The translations under genes were made by a program, and so were the position numbers. The notes under the pieces were generated by a model. It saw only the letters and a list, made by a program, of their open reading frames with translations. It was not told the origin of the DNA and did not search any database. This document shows, piece after piece, positions 10,501 through 21,252 of a stretch of DNA of 64,000 nt. The stretch lies in the NCBI GenBank assembly GCA_021234155.1, contig JAJEKV010000217.1, positions 372,001-436,000 of the forward strand. The letters are read 5' to 3'. Each line of letters opens with the position of its first letter. Positions within the stretch are counted from its first letter, which is position 1. This DNA is from Isoetes taiwanensis (taxonomy: Eukaryota; Streptophyta; Lycopodiopsida; Isoetales; Isoetaceae).

Positions 10501-12639
10501 ATCGTCAATCATGAAAATCTTTAGTAACATAGATTGATTATGTTATCACATAGCCCTATCACATAGCATTTGAATTTACAATACCTTCTAAATGCCATTG
10601 TATAACCCCATCACATAGCATTATAATTCACGTCCTTTCCCTATCGCACCTCTAAATGTATAGCTTGCACTAATTCCAAGCACTAAGCAACTTTTTGTTC
10701 ATATCTTAACAAACAAACAAACAAAAGAAAATCATGTCAAAATAAGTCTCGTCAAATGCAACTACTCTATCCCTGCCTTAACCTTCACCCCAACCTTGCA
10801 TTTCCGCTTGTTTATATATTTATTTAAATGCCCTTGGCCCTCGATATTTAGGTTCAGACGGGTCCAGAGTAGAGAAAAGGTTAATCCAGCAAAAAGGTTA
10901 CCAGAGAAGAGATATGAAGAAAGATCTGTGGATCTGGATTAGGCCTGCCAGAATCCATAGCTGATGGAGTTGTGTTCTAAGGTAATGGTCTGCCATAGCC
11001 ACATCAAATGCTTGTATTACAAACAAATTTATCTGAACGCTCCATCCTGTTGGTCCTTTCTCCCACAGATTCAAGTTTTTGTGGGTGATCTTTCAGATAA
11101 CATCGTTATTGAAGAAATCTGGAGCAGTATAATTTGGGAGCAGAACATCTGAGATGTTCCAAAATCCAAAAGTGATTCTGATTTAGTTTTTGTATCCTGA
11201 TCCAACTGCAGGTTCTATAGTGATTTGCTTTTTGCAGATAGAAGTTGGAATCTGATTCCAGTGGGAACTGCTTTGTACAGTCATAAGCTGGAAGCAGGTG
11301 ATTCTACAATGAGTTGATTTGTATAGATAGAAGTCAAAAACCGTTATTCTCTTGAAGCTTGGCGAAGTTTTTAAGATATGAATGTCTAGTTGATAGTGTT
11401 GGAGTGGGAGCTGGAGCCAACCACTGGTTTTTTTGCGTTCAACTCCCAAACTCTATGCCTTGAATAATCATCAGTTTTTAGAGAAATTTTGGGTTGATAC
11501 CTCCTGCACCAAGTTGCTCAGATTTTGTATGCTCCACCTTCTTCCCTATCATTTGATTGCCCTGCATTCACCCAAAACACCTTGTAGCTCCATATTCAAC
11601 CCATCAGTGAAAATTCGATTAAAAAAATTACCTTCCAGAACTTCGACTCCTGAATCTGATCATCCAGCTCCACCATAAAAAACTGGCCCATAGAAGATGG
11701 AAAAAGTACAGGAGAGAGAGACTGGTTTAAGGGCATTTTGACAAATACATAGACTATTGGGGCATTTTGATGATTATAAAAGATATAAGGGTATTTTTAG
11801 AATTTGCTCGAAAATAAATGTTAGCCTAATGCAAACTAGTACCTGTCTGCGCTTGGGTTCATCTTAATCCATGATGATGTTTGGGTACATGAGACTTGTT
11901 TAAGGGGGGATGGTGCTTTTTATAATTCTAGCCTATCTATGTAGCATCACATAGCATACCTAAATGCTCTTGGATATCAATTTATTGACATTAACCTGGA
12001 TTCCAATGAGCTCTACTTCTGCCAATAAATACCTCTGCTATGCCTCCTTAAAGAAAACATAAAACAACCAAGCAAATTCGTATTTGCAATGGACCTCATT
12101 ACTCAACGCAGAAAGAGGAAATTCTTCAAGCAGACCCACGGACGTGCTTATCACAACATATATAATGCAGATATATTTTTTCTTTGGTTCTATTCTTTAT
12201 TTGATGGTAATTTTTCTCTGTTAAGAATGGATATAAAGTTGACATGTATGGCTAAAAAAAATGTTCGCCAAACACATACATTTATGGCGGAGGAATGGAT
12301 TCTATTCAATGGATTTTTTACCTTCAACAAGACAACGTTATCATGTCACCTTCGAATCGAGACATAATGGCTATAGCCTCCTCTCAGAAAATGGATAGCC
12401 AAGGGCAGAGGAGATAGCTTCAAATGCAGAATAATCCGAAATTAACACTCTGGCAAAGAGGGAATTCCCTCCTCCGGAATCCCTTGTCGGTGTGGCAGCA
12501 TGCCATTTGCCATGGACAGTAATAACTTGTCCGTCAGCCTTAAATTTGAAAGGCCCGCGTCGATGCACCTAGTGAATGGTAGAGATCTATTAGCGAGAGG
12601 TGATTTCGGAGGGCAGGATAACCGTGCAGACAACTGATG
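7517..12639. other. Gene-free AT-rich stretch
   Basis: About 5 kb with no supported gene. It holds short purine tracts (near 8775 and 9790), an ATAGA-type microsatellite near 9480-9505 and scattered short open frames, the longest at 10092-10445. None has a motif or coding-like composition. The frame at 10092 is rich in Leu, Phe and His and has no upstream context. Confidence 0.55.
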
Positions 12640-13420
12640 GGTGAGATTTGCCCAGCCACGAATCCAACGGTTCGAAGAATCCACGGCCTCACGGGAAGCC
12701 CGGAGGGCTGGATTAGCATCAGCCAGGTCAGATAGGGAGATGGGATCCTGGAGGGCCGATGGCGATGACGTAGCATGTGGTCTAGATCAGCTTGTAGTAA
12801 TACCGTGGCCGATGGCGTGGTGTGTCGGCCAGGTCAGCCATGGACGCGGGATCTCGGAGGGCAGGATCACGCAGGAACACCGTGGCTGATGGCGTGGTAT
12901 GTCGGCCAGGCCAACACAGAGACAGAATACTGGAGGGCAGGATCACGCGATCCCGTTGACGGTGATCCTGGAGGCTAGGATCATGGTGGCAGATAACAGG
13001 GCGGGATCCCCGAGACGGCGATCGCAACCGTGCCATTGGATGGGATCCCAATGATGGGGATCACCAGCCTTGATGGTGGATAACGACGTCGTCGCGGGGC
13101 GGGATCCCCGAGGCGAGGATCACAACTGTTCCATGGAGGTGATCCTGGAGGCGGGGATCACCATGGTTGATATCGGGAGAGGATAACAGCAGGCCTCAGG
13201 CATCTTGGAGGAGGGGATAACCAACCGAGATCCGGGAGGATAGGATCTCCCGTGGATGGCTGAGATTTCACGGGGGGTTGGACGGCCAAGATCAGCCTGG
13301 CGATGCCTGAGCAGTGTCAGTACTTGAAACGAGGTCCGCGAATGGATCGCTTCGAGAATGGCTCGAATTCCAGCTGATGGAATTTCCAGCACCGGATCCC
13401 TGAAACTAGGGTATCCAACA
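12640..13420 (+). repeat. GC-rich degenerate repeat block rich in GGATC
   Basis: A roughly 780-bp island, far more GC-rich than its surroundings, built from diverged units containing GGATCCTGGAGG, GGCAGGATCACG and GTGGTATGTCGGCCAGG. Two units near 12800-12850 and 12880-12930 are clearly alike (CCGTGGCCGATGGCGTGG against CCGTGGCTGATGGCGTGG). Several mutually overlapping open frames on both strands are by-products of this composition. I do not recognise the family; it may be an old tandem array or part of an unknown element. Confidence 0.6.
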
Positions 13421-16400
13421 CCACAATTCGAAACACTAGGAGGAATACCAGATAGTGATTTCTCTAGAAGCATTATTTGGAAAATGATGTCTTGCTGTCT
13501 ATGGCCACTTCCTTCATACTTTCCAGCATCTGTCTATGTCGGATCTGGACCAAATCTAGAGATATCACAAGCTTCTTTCTTGCTCAAAATTGTTTGCATT
13601 CAAAATTTCTTTATGCTCCTTCCATCCTTTCGTGATGATCCTAGAAATAAAGCCAGACAATAAATATTCTTTGCCTGGCGCCATGGCCATGGTGACGACT
13701 TCTTCTCCATGCTGAGTTTGTGAAGACTATTCTATTATGGCATATAAGTAAGGCAACAAAATATAGATGTCGAAAGATGTAGTAAGGGATGCATTGAAGG
13801 TATTACTTGACATGAATAAGACCCCACTGTAGTAGGGGCGAGCACAGAATTGGATGTCTTGTTGGATGCTTCAAAACATTTGAAAACTGGGGATTGCCTT
13901 CAATTCTGGCTCGATATTGCCGCTATGCTAGATGCAAAGCTTGGCTTTGCAATGAACAGGACCCGTCTGCTATAGCTCGACGCTGCCAGTTATGGCAGAT
14001 CCAAAATTGGTGCTGTTAGAGTTTTCAGCTACGACAGGTATTTTCATTCGACCTTTTTTGTTGTTCATTTTGCCACTAATTTTGAAGGAAAAATAGTATT
14101 CTGGTGGAGGCTTCAATTCCTCACCTTCGTAGATGCTCCCTTTACTTACAAATACCTATATCTTAATTTTATGGAGCTCTAATTCCAAAAGCTTTATTAT
14201 ATGGAATCCGCCCGATTTAGCTGCGGAATTGTTCCCTATACTCCAAACACAATAATTTCTCCAGTTTTGTCTGACAGCTCGACACCTCCATAAGCCCATA
14301 AGCCCTCTATTTTGACGGTATGTTTCAAGTAGCTCCAACAGTAAATCTACTCTGTTCCAAGTATCACCGTCAACAAATCTGCAGATAGATGTGTTGAATG
14401 AAACTGAACTTTAAACATATGTATGCTACGATCTATTTCAGGTTGGCCAAAGCATGACATGGCTTCCTTCCGCCATTAATAAGGAGTACATGTATAAAAA
14501 ATCAACTAGAAATCCGAGCTCCATAAAAAAACCTAACAACATATGGCGACTCGAGTGTTGCATTGCATGGCATCCACATAAGACTTTTAAAAGGCATAGA
14601 CTCCACCTAAGTTGCCAAGAGCAAAAAATGATTGGTAGGTATAAAACCCAACATAGCTGCTGCAAGGCCATAAATCATATAGGTGGTGCAAATCTTACCT
14701 TTTAACACTGGGTTTTTTTACTCCTGATCGCCTTCCTTTATATGCAATGGCAAGAATGGGAGGTTTCTGCTCAGCACAGTTTACAACGACATGCTATTTT
14801 GCAACAGCGGTAGGCCATTTGCTCTCAATTTGTGACAGGTTTGGGCGCCATGTCTGGTCCCAAAGGTTTAAAAAAAGTTCATCTCCATTTTTGCCAACAA
14901 TTCCCCTTGTAACTCTGTAGATTAAAATCCTTTGATTTGAATTATTTTTTTTTTACCCTATTTCCATGTGCAATGTCCATATTCCAATTCTCAGAAACAA
15001 TGTACAGACTTGTTTCTGGAACAATCCCCCCATTTTATTTTTGACATGGAAATTTTTCAGTAGCAAAACAAGATTAAATTGAATTGTATATGGATTGGAT
15101 TGAATTTTATCGTTTAGATGCTCTTAACGAAAGAACATATCATTTCCTATTATAATTGCACCACAAAGCCCATGGTCTTCAAGAAAATAACATACCACTG
15201 ATCTTAGAATTTTTAAGGTCTACTTAAAGGAAGTGTTCTTTTCTTCCTTTGTACCATATTGTGAAACTATATAGGCTAGTTTTTCTTCTACTGCTTATAT
15301 AATATCAACATTAGCGATGTTTTGAGAATTTAAAGATAAGGATTCACATAAAATTGAAGCAGCACCTAGGTGAGTACAAGCTCCATTAATAAAACACCAT
15401 GCAGAACAACGTAAAGAACTTACGCATGTAAGGGTGCATTACAAAAGGTTTAAAAATTATGTTACGACAAGAGCTAAGAAAAAAAAAGTAACAAAACTTA
15501 GCAATGATAAAGTGTAAACGAAGGCAGACAACTTGAAGCAGAAGGCTAAGTGAAGGAAGCATAGTTGCATCGAAACAAAAACATGAGTTTTGAAGCATAA
15601 AGTTGTGATAAGGTAGCAGCATATGAGTTTGAAGATATTGCAAAGAGAGTGATTCGTAGGAAACTAGAAAATACAGAATAAGGTCGCCATGGAAATTTGA
15701 AATACATAGATAGAGAAACCGGCTCACTGAATGATTTGCAATTGTTATTTAACCATTCCATAAACCTTACCCTTATTGCAAAGCACAAATGAGCAAAATT
15801 CAAAGGCAAAATAAAAAGAATCGTTGTTCAATGCTGACAATCGAAACTGTAACATTGGACACCATTGACTCGTTGCAGCGACTCATGAGCCCAGACACTT
15901 CCACAACCGAATCGACCCTATAGGCTATGAAACGGCACCACCAAAACAAACTCGGACCTAATCCCAGCTCGTCAGGGCATATCAACGTTCACTGGGAGAC
16001 GGGAGACGGTTCTGATCTCTGGACAGGCAGCTCTACAAGGAACACCTTGAGGCACAACATGTCACTTAAGAGAGGACTGCTACATCAATCAGAATAGGTA
16101 AGCCTCCAAACTTCCACAACCATGATAAAATCTGTCCCAATTCATGAATGTCTTGTTCTAAAAGGCAACACTATGTAGCATACAAAGCTCCTAAGCCTCA
16201 TGATCTATAGTGCAAAGTGAAATCTTGCCATATAAACATCTGAAACCGAGATAGAAAATTACTCTTGGAACTGGCATATCTGAAACTGCCATGCTCTAGG
16301 ATCTACAGTGCATCTGTAAAGCAAATCTGCCATTTTATTACCGTTGGAAGGGAACACACTGAAGTCCTAATGTGCATAAATCTGAGCACAACTTCCAGCT

Positions 16401-17067
16401 ATGCCAGCCTGCTCTGTTAATGCTAGTAACCCCATCACTTTGATCACAAGCCATAATACACAATTATAACAATGAAAAAGCCTACCGCGCAGCACTTAAA
16501 TATAATAGTTATTTGTCTGCAGACTCTTAGTCATGGACAAGATAAGCTCTATGCGAGCAAAGGCCTGCAAGAAAAGCCTAAGGAAAGGAGCCTTAACTGC
16601 AAGTCTGCCAATTGAACATCAACTTGGATCATTATGCAATGATTCACTATGCAGGTAGCACAACTGCCACATCTTACAAATTTGAGAGTTAGGATGATAT
16701 GCAAAGTTGTGGTTAAAGAGCTTCCACTGGTCAGACTAAAATGAGGTTTTACAGGAATTTATAGTTCAAGAGCTTCCTAAAAAGAAATCCGTTGGAAAAG
16801 ATTATGCTAGTGAAAAGCAAATGCATTAATACGAAAATGCATAAATTCAAAAGCATAAAAGTTAAGATCTGAAAGTCACAAAAAAAACAGCTCTGGGAAA
16901 GCAGATAGAACAAGACCCAAGACCGAGCATGCATTGAAACACAAAATTTGGAACAAAACAAGTGCACATAAACTAGGAAACGAAAGCATAACTGTAAAAT
17001 CAGCAGAATACAAAGCAAACGTGGCAATATGGTGGCAATACGGTGTGCCACACAACGCGCTGATTAT
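13421..17067. other. Gene-free AT-rich stretch
   Basis: I see no gene, RNA or structured repeat I can support. Short hydrophobic frames on the - strand near 15386-15809 and 16749-17051 look like AT-rich by-products. Confidence 0.5.
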
Positions 17068-17497
17068 TCAAGACGGTTTGTAAAATAGAGCATTTGCATT
17101 GGCAGCGTTTGAAAGACGGAGTTGCTGAGGAGCTGGGGAAAGTAAATTCTTGGATGGACAAGAAGCTACCCAATGATCAGGACTCTGACAAACAAAACAA
17201 TGAAGCTGCTTCTTGATGTCAAATCTTTTATTCCTCCAATGCCATCCTTCTAGCTTCTCTAAGTTTCTTATCGCCGTCAGTTGGATTAAGATCACCGACT
17301 TGTAACATTCAACAACAACAGGACCCTCCCTGTCGCTTATCCAAATTAAATTCTTTTGTTCAGAAACAACAGACATACCTTTATCGATCTTTGCCTTGCG
17401 TATTGGATCCAGTGTCTTGGACAGTCGAAGATGGCTCTCTAAATCAGAAAAGGCATCTTTGATGCTGTTGAAACTGTCGCAAAGCTTGAATATGTAG
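17068..17497 (-). pseudogene. CCHC zinc-knuckle protein fragment
   Basis: A single open frame of about 140 codons on the - strand, continuing upstream of its first Met through KLCDSFNSIKDAFSDLESHL. The middle holds NLIWISDREGPVVVECYKS. Near the end is a perfect CCHC knuckle, CFVCQSPDHWVASC (C-x2-C-x4-H-x4-C), and the frame stops shortly after. Such knuckles occur in retroelement nucleocapsids, LINE ORF1 proteins and host RNA-binding proteins. With no neighbouring pol domain I cannot say which. It is probably a retroelement ORF1/gag fragment. Confidence 0.45.
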
Positions 17498-17977
17498 CAT
17501 TATAACAGGGGGTTTTTTTGTGATTTTATACGCTTTTTGACATGGTTTTCATATGATTTCATGGGCGTATTCACGTGGACGTACTAAACGGTATTTCTAG
17601 AGTGCACCCATTTGTTAGCCATTGATTTTAAAGAAGAGGGAAAATCGTGTGGTTGTGGGGCTTTTATTGTTAATATTAGGTTTGTCAAATATTAGGTTAG
17701 TATTAGGGTTCGGATTTGGCATGTGTATAATCGCACAAGAAGGCGCTTCGGGCACTGGGCCACCAAAGCATTTAGAAGCATCCGTTGGATGTAATTGAAA
17801 GGATGCCGGATAATGATCTATTAGTTGAGCGGCATGTTGGGGCCATTTTGAGTTTTGGCAAGCAAGGGGCGGGGTTGAAAGGTTTTCGAGTTATTAGCGG
17901 CCGACAATGAATGCTTCAACAGAGTGAGAGGATGAGGTATATTATTCGTCACATGGGCCACATTTCCGTCTTTCTTT
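17498..17977. other. Intergenic stretch
   Basis: No gene visible. It lies between the - strand zinc-knuckle fragment and the + strand P450 remnant and may hold the decayed promoter of the latter. Confidence 0.4.
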
Positions 17978-18560
17978 GTGTGCTTAAGTTTTTCGTTTAT
18001 CAAAGTCCATAGCATAACGGGATGGGCCGGTTTGTTAGTGACCATAGCTCTTGTGCCGTTGGCTTGGCTCTGTTTCTATCGATGGCTTCAAAAGGATCAG
18101 CCCCGTCAAAGGTTGGCCCCTTCTTGGTGCTTCTTTAGAACTACTTGTCCAATCATGATAGAGTTTATGACCGGTTTATCGATCTCTATAGATCAAGCGA
18201 AGAGAAAGAGCATCGGAATTCCTATGCTGTTTGTGACTACGTTATCACAGTTGATCCCCGCATGCATCGAAAGCACGTTCTCAAGACCAATTTTGAAAAC
18301 TACCCCAAGGTATTTGCTTTAAATTTACAATATGGAATGTTTTTTTTGTCTGTGTTTTAATTTGGGTCTTGGATTTAGGGTTGGCTTTTCCATGAGAGAA
18401 TGGAAGAGCTTTTGGGAGATGGAATCTTTAACTCCAGATGGAAGCTATGGCGCATGCAAAGGAAAACCGCTAGCTTTGAGTTTGCATCAAGGGTTCTTCG
18501 GGATTTCGATTCCGGCGTTTTTTCGTGATTATTCTCTCCAACTTTGCTATATATTCTTTT
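17978..18560 (+). pseudogene. Cytochrome P450 N-terminal pseudogene (clan 86-like)
   Basis: The start of a plant microsomal P450 resembling the CYP86/CYP94/CYP704 group, which hydroxylates fatty acids. A membrane anchor (LLVTIALVPLAWLCFYRWL) is followed, after a one-base shift, by KGWPLLGASLELL, the Pro-rich hinge region. After another shift comes DRVYDRFIDLYR, then VITVDPRMHRKHVLKTNFEN and YPK at 18307-18309. A 69-bp GT-AG intron (18310-18378) joins this to [19 protein letters not shown] and [19 protein letters not shown], the helix C region. An extra T in the run near 18522 shifts the frame before [10 protein letters not shown]. The oxygen-binding and heme-Cys parts are absent. The splice phase is conserved, so this was a spliced gene rather than a processed copy. 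Confidence 0.8.
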
Positions 18561-19110
18561 GTTTCTTTGGCTTCATTGTCTTCATGCTCCCACAAACAAA
18601 CTTGCATATCAATTAGAATGGAGCCGGCACCGGTGAGGAAAGGTGGAGGAGGAAGTGGCATCCCGGCCGAGCAAATTTTTCTTTGGATTAAAAGCTTTCA
18701 TCCAAGTCTATGGAGCCTTTATGCGAATCTCTTGATAACGCGGAGAGTGCATTGTTGCTTTGTTCAAGACATGTCTAAATGTACTCATGCAACAAATGGT
18801 CGAGAATGATGCCTCTAAATCGAAAGGGTACGAACTTATTCTATTTTTGTTATAGCCTAGCCTCATGAAATGTTTGTTGGACCAGAAATGTCATATCGGT
18901 GGCGATATTGCAACCATGACTAATTATCTTCGTGGGAGACTTATGTCGAGCGGAGTGCATCCAAAGTTCTGCAAAGAGCAAGCTTACCGGCTTGAGAAGA
19001 AGGTACCTTTATCGATTTAGATCTTATATATCGAACACGACTTTTACGTTTTGATATGCACGGTATTCAAATTATAGAACCACTAGTAGCAGATCTTGGC
19101 GTTTCTTTGA
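18561..19110 (+). other. Possible further exon remnants, unassigned
   Basis: After the P450 homology ends there are open stretches that look faintly coding. One, at about 18640-18830, includes ECIVALFKTCLNVLMQQMVE. Another, at about 18886-19002, contains IATMTNYLRGRLMSSGVHP and ends LEKK before a GT. They do not match the rest of a P450 and I cannot assign them. Confidence 0.3.
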
Positions 19111-19420
19111 ATCTATGGCTTGTATTATGTGCTTTTGTAAATAACAAGCTTGTACTCATGTATTCGCTCATATATTCTTTGCTTTGTCCAGAAAACAAGC
19201 TTCTACACATATTATGGATTTGATAAGACGAACTTGAATTTGAGAATTGTAAATGCTGAAATTTGCCGATTCTATGGCTTGAATTCTATGCTTTCAAGTA
19301 AGTAACAAGCTTGTCCTCATATACCCACTCATATACTACGTGGTTTGTCCGTAAAAAGCAGGGCTTGTATGCATATTATGGATTTCATAAGAGGAATTTG
19401 AGTTTGAGAATTCTAACTAT
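19111..19420 (+). repeat. Degenerate tandem duplication, period about 159 bp
   Basis: Two units starting TCTATGGCTT at 19112 and 19271 share ACAAGCTTGT, ATATTATGGATTT and GAATTTGAG in order. They are visibly diverged. Confidence 0.65.
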
Positions 19421-19557
19421 CATATGGAAGCTGGTATTTCTCTTCATTTAAAGGGCTATTTATTATTTACAATAATGTGGTTGCTTTCCTCATCGCTTGA
19501 TAATGTGGTTCCCTTCCTCAGCGTTTGCCTGCAAAACAAAAAACTCGTTCTTTATAT

Positions 19558-19628
19558 ATCTATCATTACATGTCTGTGTATTGCTGGATATATCTATCAT
19601 TACATGTCTGTGTATTGCTGGATATATT
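19558..19628 (+). repeat. 34-bp exact tandem duplication
   Basis: The unit TATCATTACATGTCTGTGTA plus the following 14 bases is present twice in direct succession without visible difference, which implies a recent slippage event. Confidence 0.8.
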
Positions 19629-19759
19629 GTAGGTGCACGTTAGAGGCAACATGCACCCTAGAATGCATATTTCTTTAATGGGCCTTTAGAGTAGCCCAGG
19701 TTTGAGGCAACGTGCACCATAGGCATGCATATTTTTTTAATGGGCCATAGGCATGCAGG

Positions 19760-19860
19760 CCCCGAAGGCCTTTTTTAGGGCCCGAAGGGCCTTTTATTTA
19801 TAATACATTATTATAAAGTTTACATATGCTTGCTTTACTTAGGGCCCGAAGGGCCCAAAA
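19760..19860. repeat. GGGCCCGAAGGGCC hairpin motifs
   Basis: The motif AGGGCCCGAAGGGCC occurs near 19777 and 19839, with a shorter relative near 19757. Each forms a short GC stem with a GAA loop in an otherwise AT-rich tract. It could mark an unknown repeat family. I see no adjoining gene. Confidence 0.5.
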
Positions 19861-19942
19861 AATTTTTTAATATAACAATCAACACACAACTACTATTAAC
19901 ATTATTAACACAAACCATTGCATTTAACACATTTAAATTAAA

Positions 19943-20260
19943 ATCCCCCTTAAACCCCCTTTGGTTTGGGTGCATATTCACACGGGGGGTTACGTAGGGC
20001 AGCGAGAGCTCCAAAAATATATTTACAATATATGTACAAAATTAACACCATTAAGTATATTCTCTCAAATCTTATAGTATTTTGCAAACCTTAATATACT
20101 GTATACAAAAACTTGTACATGCATACCCCACGAACGAGGATCGCCATGTACGGTCCAGATCTTGGAATAAAGGGCAAATATGCCCATCCGATAGCTCTCG
20201 TTGCCCGGAGTAACCCCCCGTGTGAATATGCACCCAAACCAAAGGGGGTTTAAGGGGGAT
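19943..20260. mobile_element. 318-bp inverted-repeat element (MITE-like)
   Basis: The arms 19943-20010 and 20193-20260 are reverse complements over 68 bp with about four mismatches; the outer 52 bp appear identical. The outer ends are ATCCCCCTTAAACCCCC. The 182-bp centre is AT-rich and non-coding. Such a short element with long terminal inverted repeats fits a MITE, but no target duplication is obvious at the borders, so I cannot name a superfamily. It could also be a hairpin RNA source. Confidence 0.6.
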
Positions 20261-21019
20261 ATTGCTTGGATACCATCGGGGTCCTGGATTTCTTGCTTTT
20301 ACGCTCTATCTCCTCCTGTAATGCGACAATCTTGGACTCCAGAACATGAATCACAAAAAAACTCCTCTAGCCTTGCCATTGGTTCAAACATGAACCACAA
20401 AAAAACTCCAACGATGGGAGCACAACAGACCACACAAGAGAAGATGAGCAAGAACAAAAGAAGATGATCTCTTAAAGAGAAACAATGGAAGGAAAATTAT
20501 ACAAGAGCAAAGAAGAGACTAGAGTGGAAACGATGCCAAGGAAAACAAATTCAGAGAAATAGAAACATTAGAAAATTGTGAGTACTATGCAAATAGCAAG
20601 GCTTAAGGACCAACGATTTGCAAACAAAAAGGCTAAAGGACCAACGAGATGCCCAAGTGAGCTCTGGCAAATTCTGGAAATGGAGATGCAAAATAAAGCG
20701 CTGATGCAAAAAAAAACTAAAAGGCACGCTACACTCTAGATGTATGCATTAGTACATCCACTTGAATACACCATTAAATCATACCAAAACCATATTGAAA
20801 AGTGTATAAAAATATAAAATGAACCCCTTGTTATTATGCTAGATATTGGAGTTTCATTGCTCAATGCTATAGAAATATACAAAGGAGGCTCTGGGTTTTA
20901 AGCCTGGAAGGAGAAGGCGAAGAATGTACATGAAACTGGAGATTTTTGGGATTTGGTAGATTCTAAATAAGATCAACATGTTATAGTGGTCATGTCTTCT
21001 GCGAGAAGCAAAAGATATG
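20261..21019. other. AT-rich stretch, possibly the left half of a copia element
   Basis: No clear gene. The last 50 bp before 21020 keep an almost open frame that would join in phase with the copia-like frame beyond the DNA transposon. The transposon may therefore have split a copia gag gene. Confidence 0.35.
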
Positions 21020-21023
21020 GTGC
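21020..21023 (+). repeat. Left 4-bp target duplication of DNA transposon copy 1
   Basis: GTGC immediately before the left terminal inverted repeat; the same GTGC follows the right end at 29769-29772. Confidence 0.75.
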
Positions 21024-21045
21024 GGGTAAAACCACGATGTGGTGT
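21024..21045 (+). repeat. Left terminal inverted repeat, copy 1
   Basis: Begins GGGTAAAACCACGATG. It differs from the reverse complement of the right end at two positions. Just inside lies CATTTTGACGCCACGTTTTG with CACCACCTTTGTGGTAG, also echoed in inverted form near the right end (29685-29720). Confidence 0.85.
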
Positions 21046-21252
21046 ATCAAAAACGCGCATTTTGACGCCACGTTTTGGCACCACCTTTGTGGTAGAATCA
21101 GGTGGTGCATACCGAAGCGGAGATTGCGAGAGTGCGAATTAATGAGCGTCGGTTATTTTGAATTTTATGCCACGTCATTGTCCACCTTTTTGAATTAAGA
21201 AATAATCACCTCTTCTTCTGTTTTTTTGCCGCTTCTTGTCGATTGAACCCTA

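Noticed and set aside
12370-13480. Several overlapping frames on both strands
   Set aside because: They overlap each other in the GC-rich GGATC repeat block and have no domain signature.
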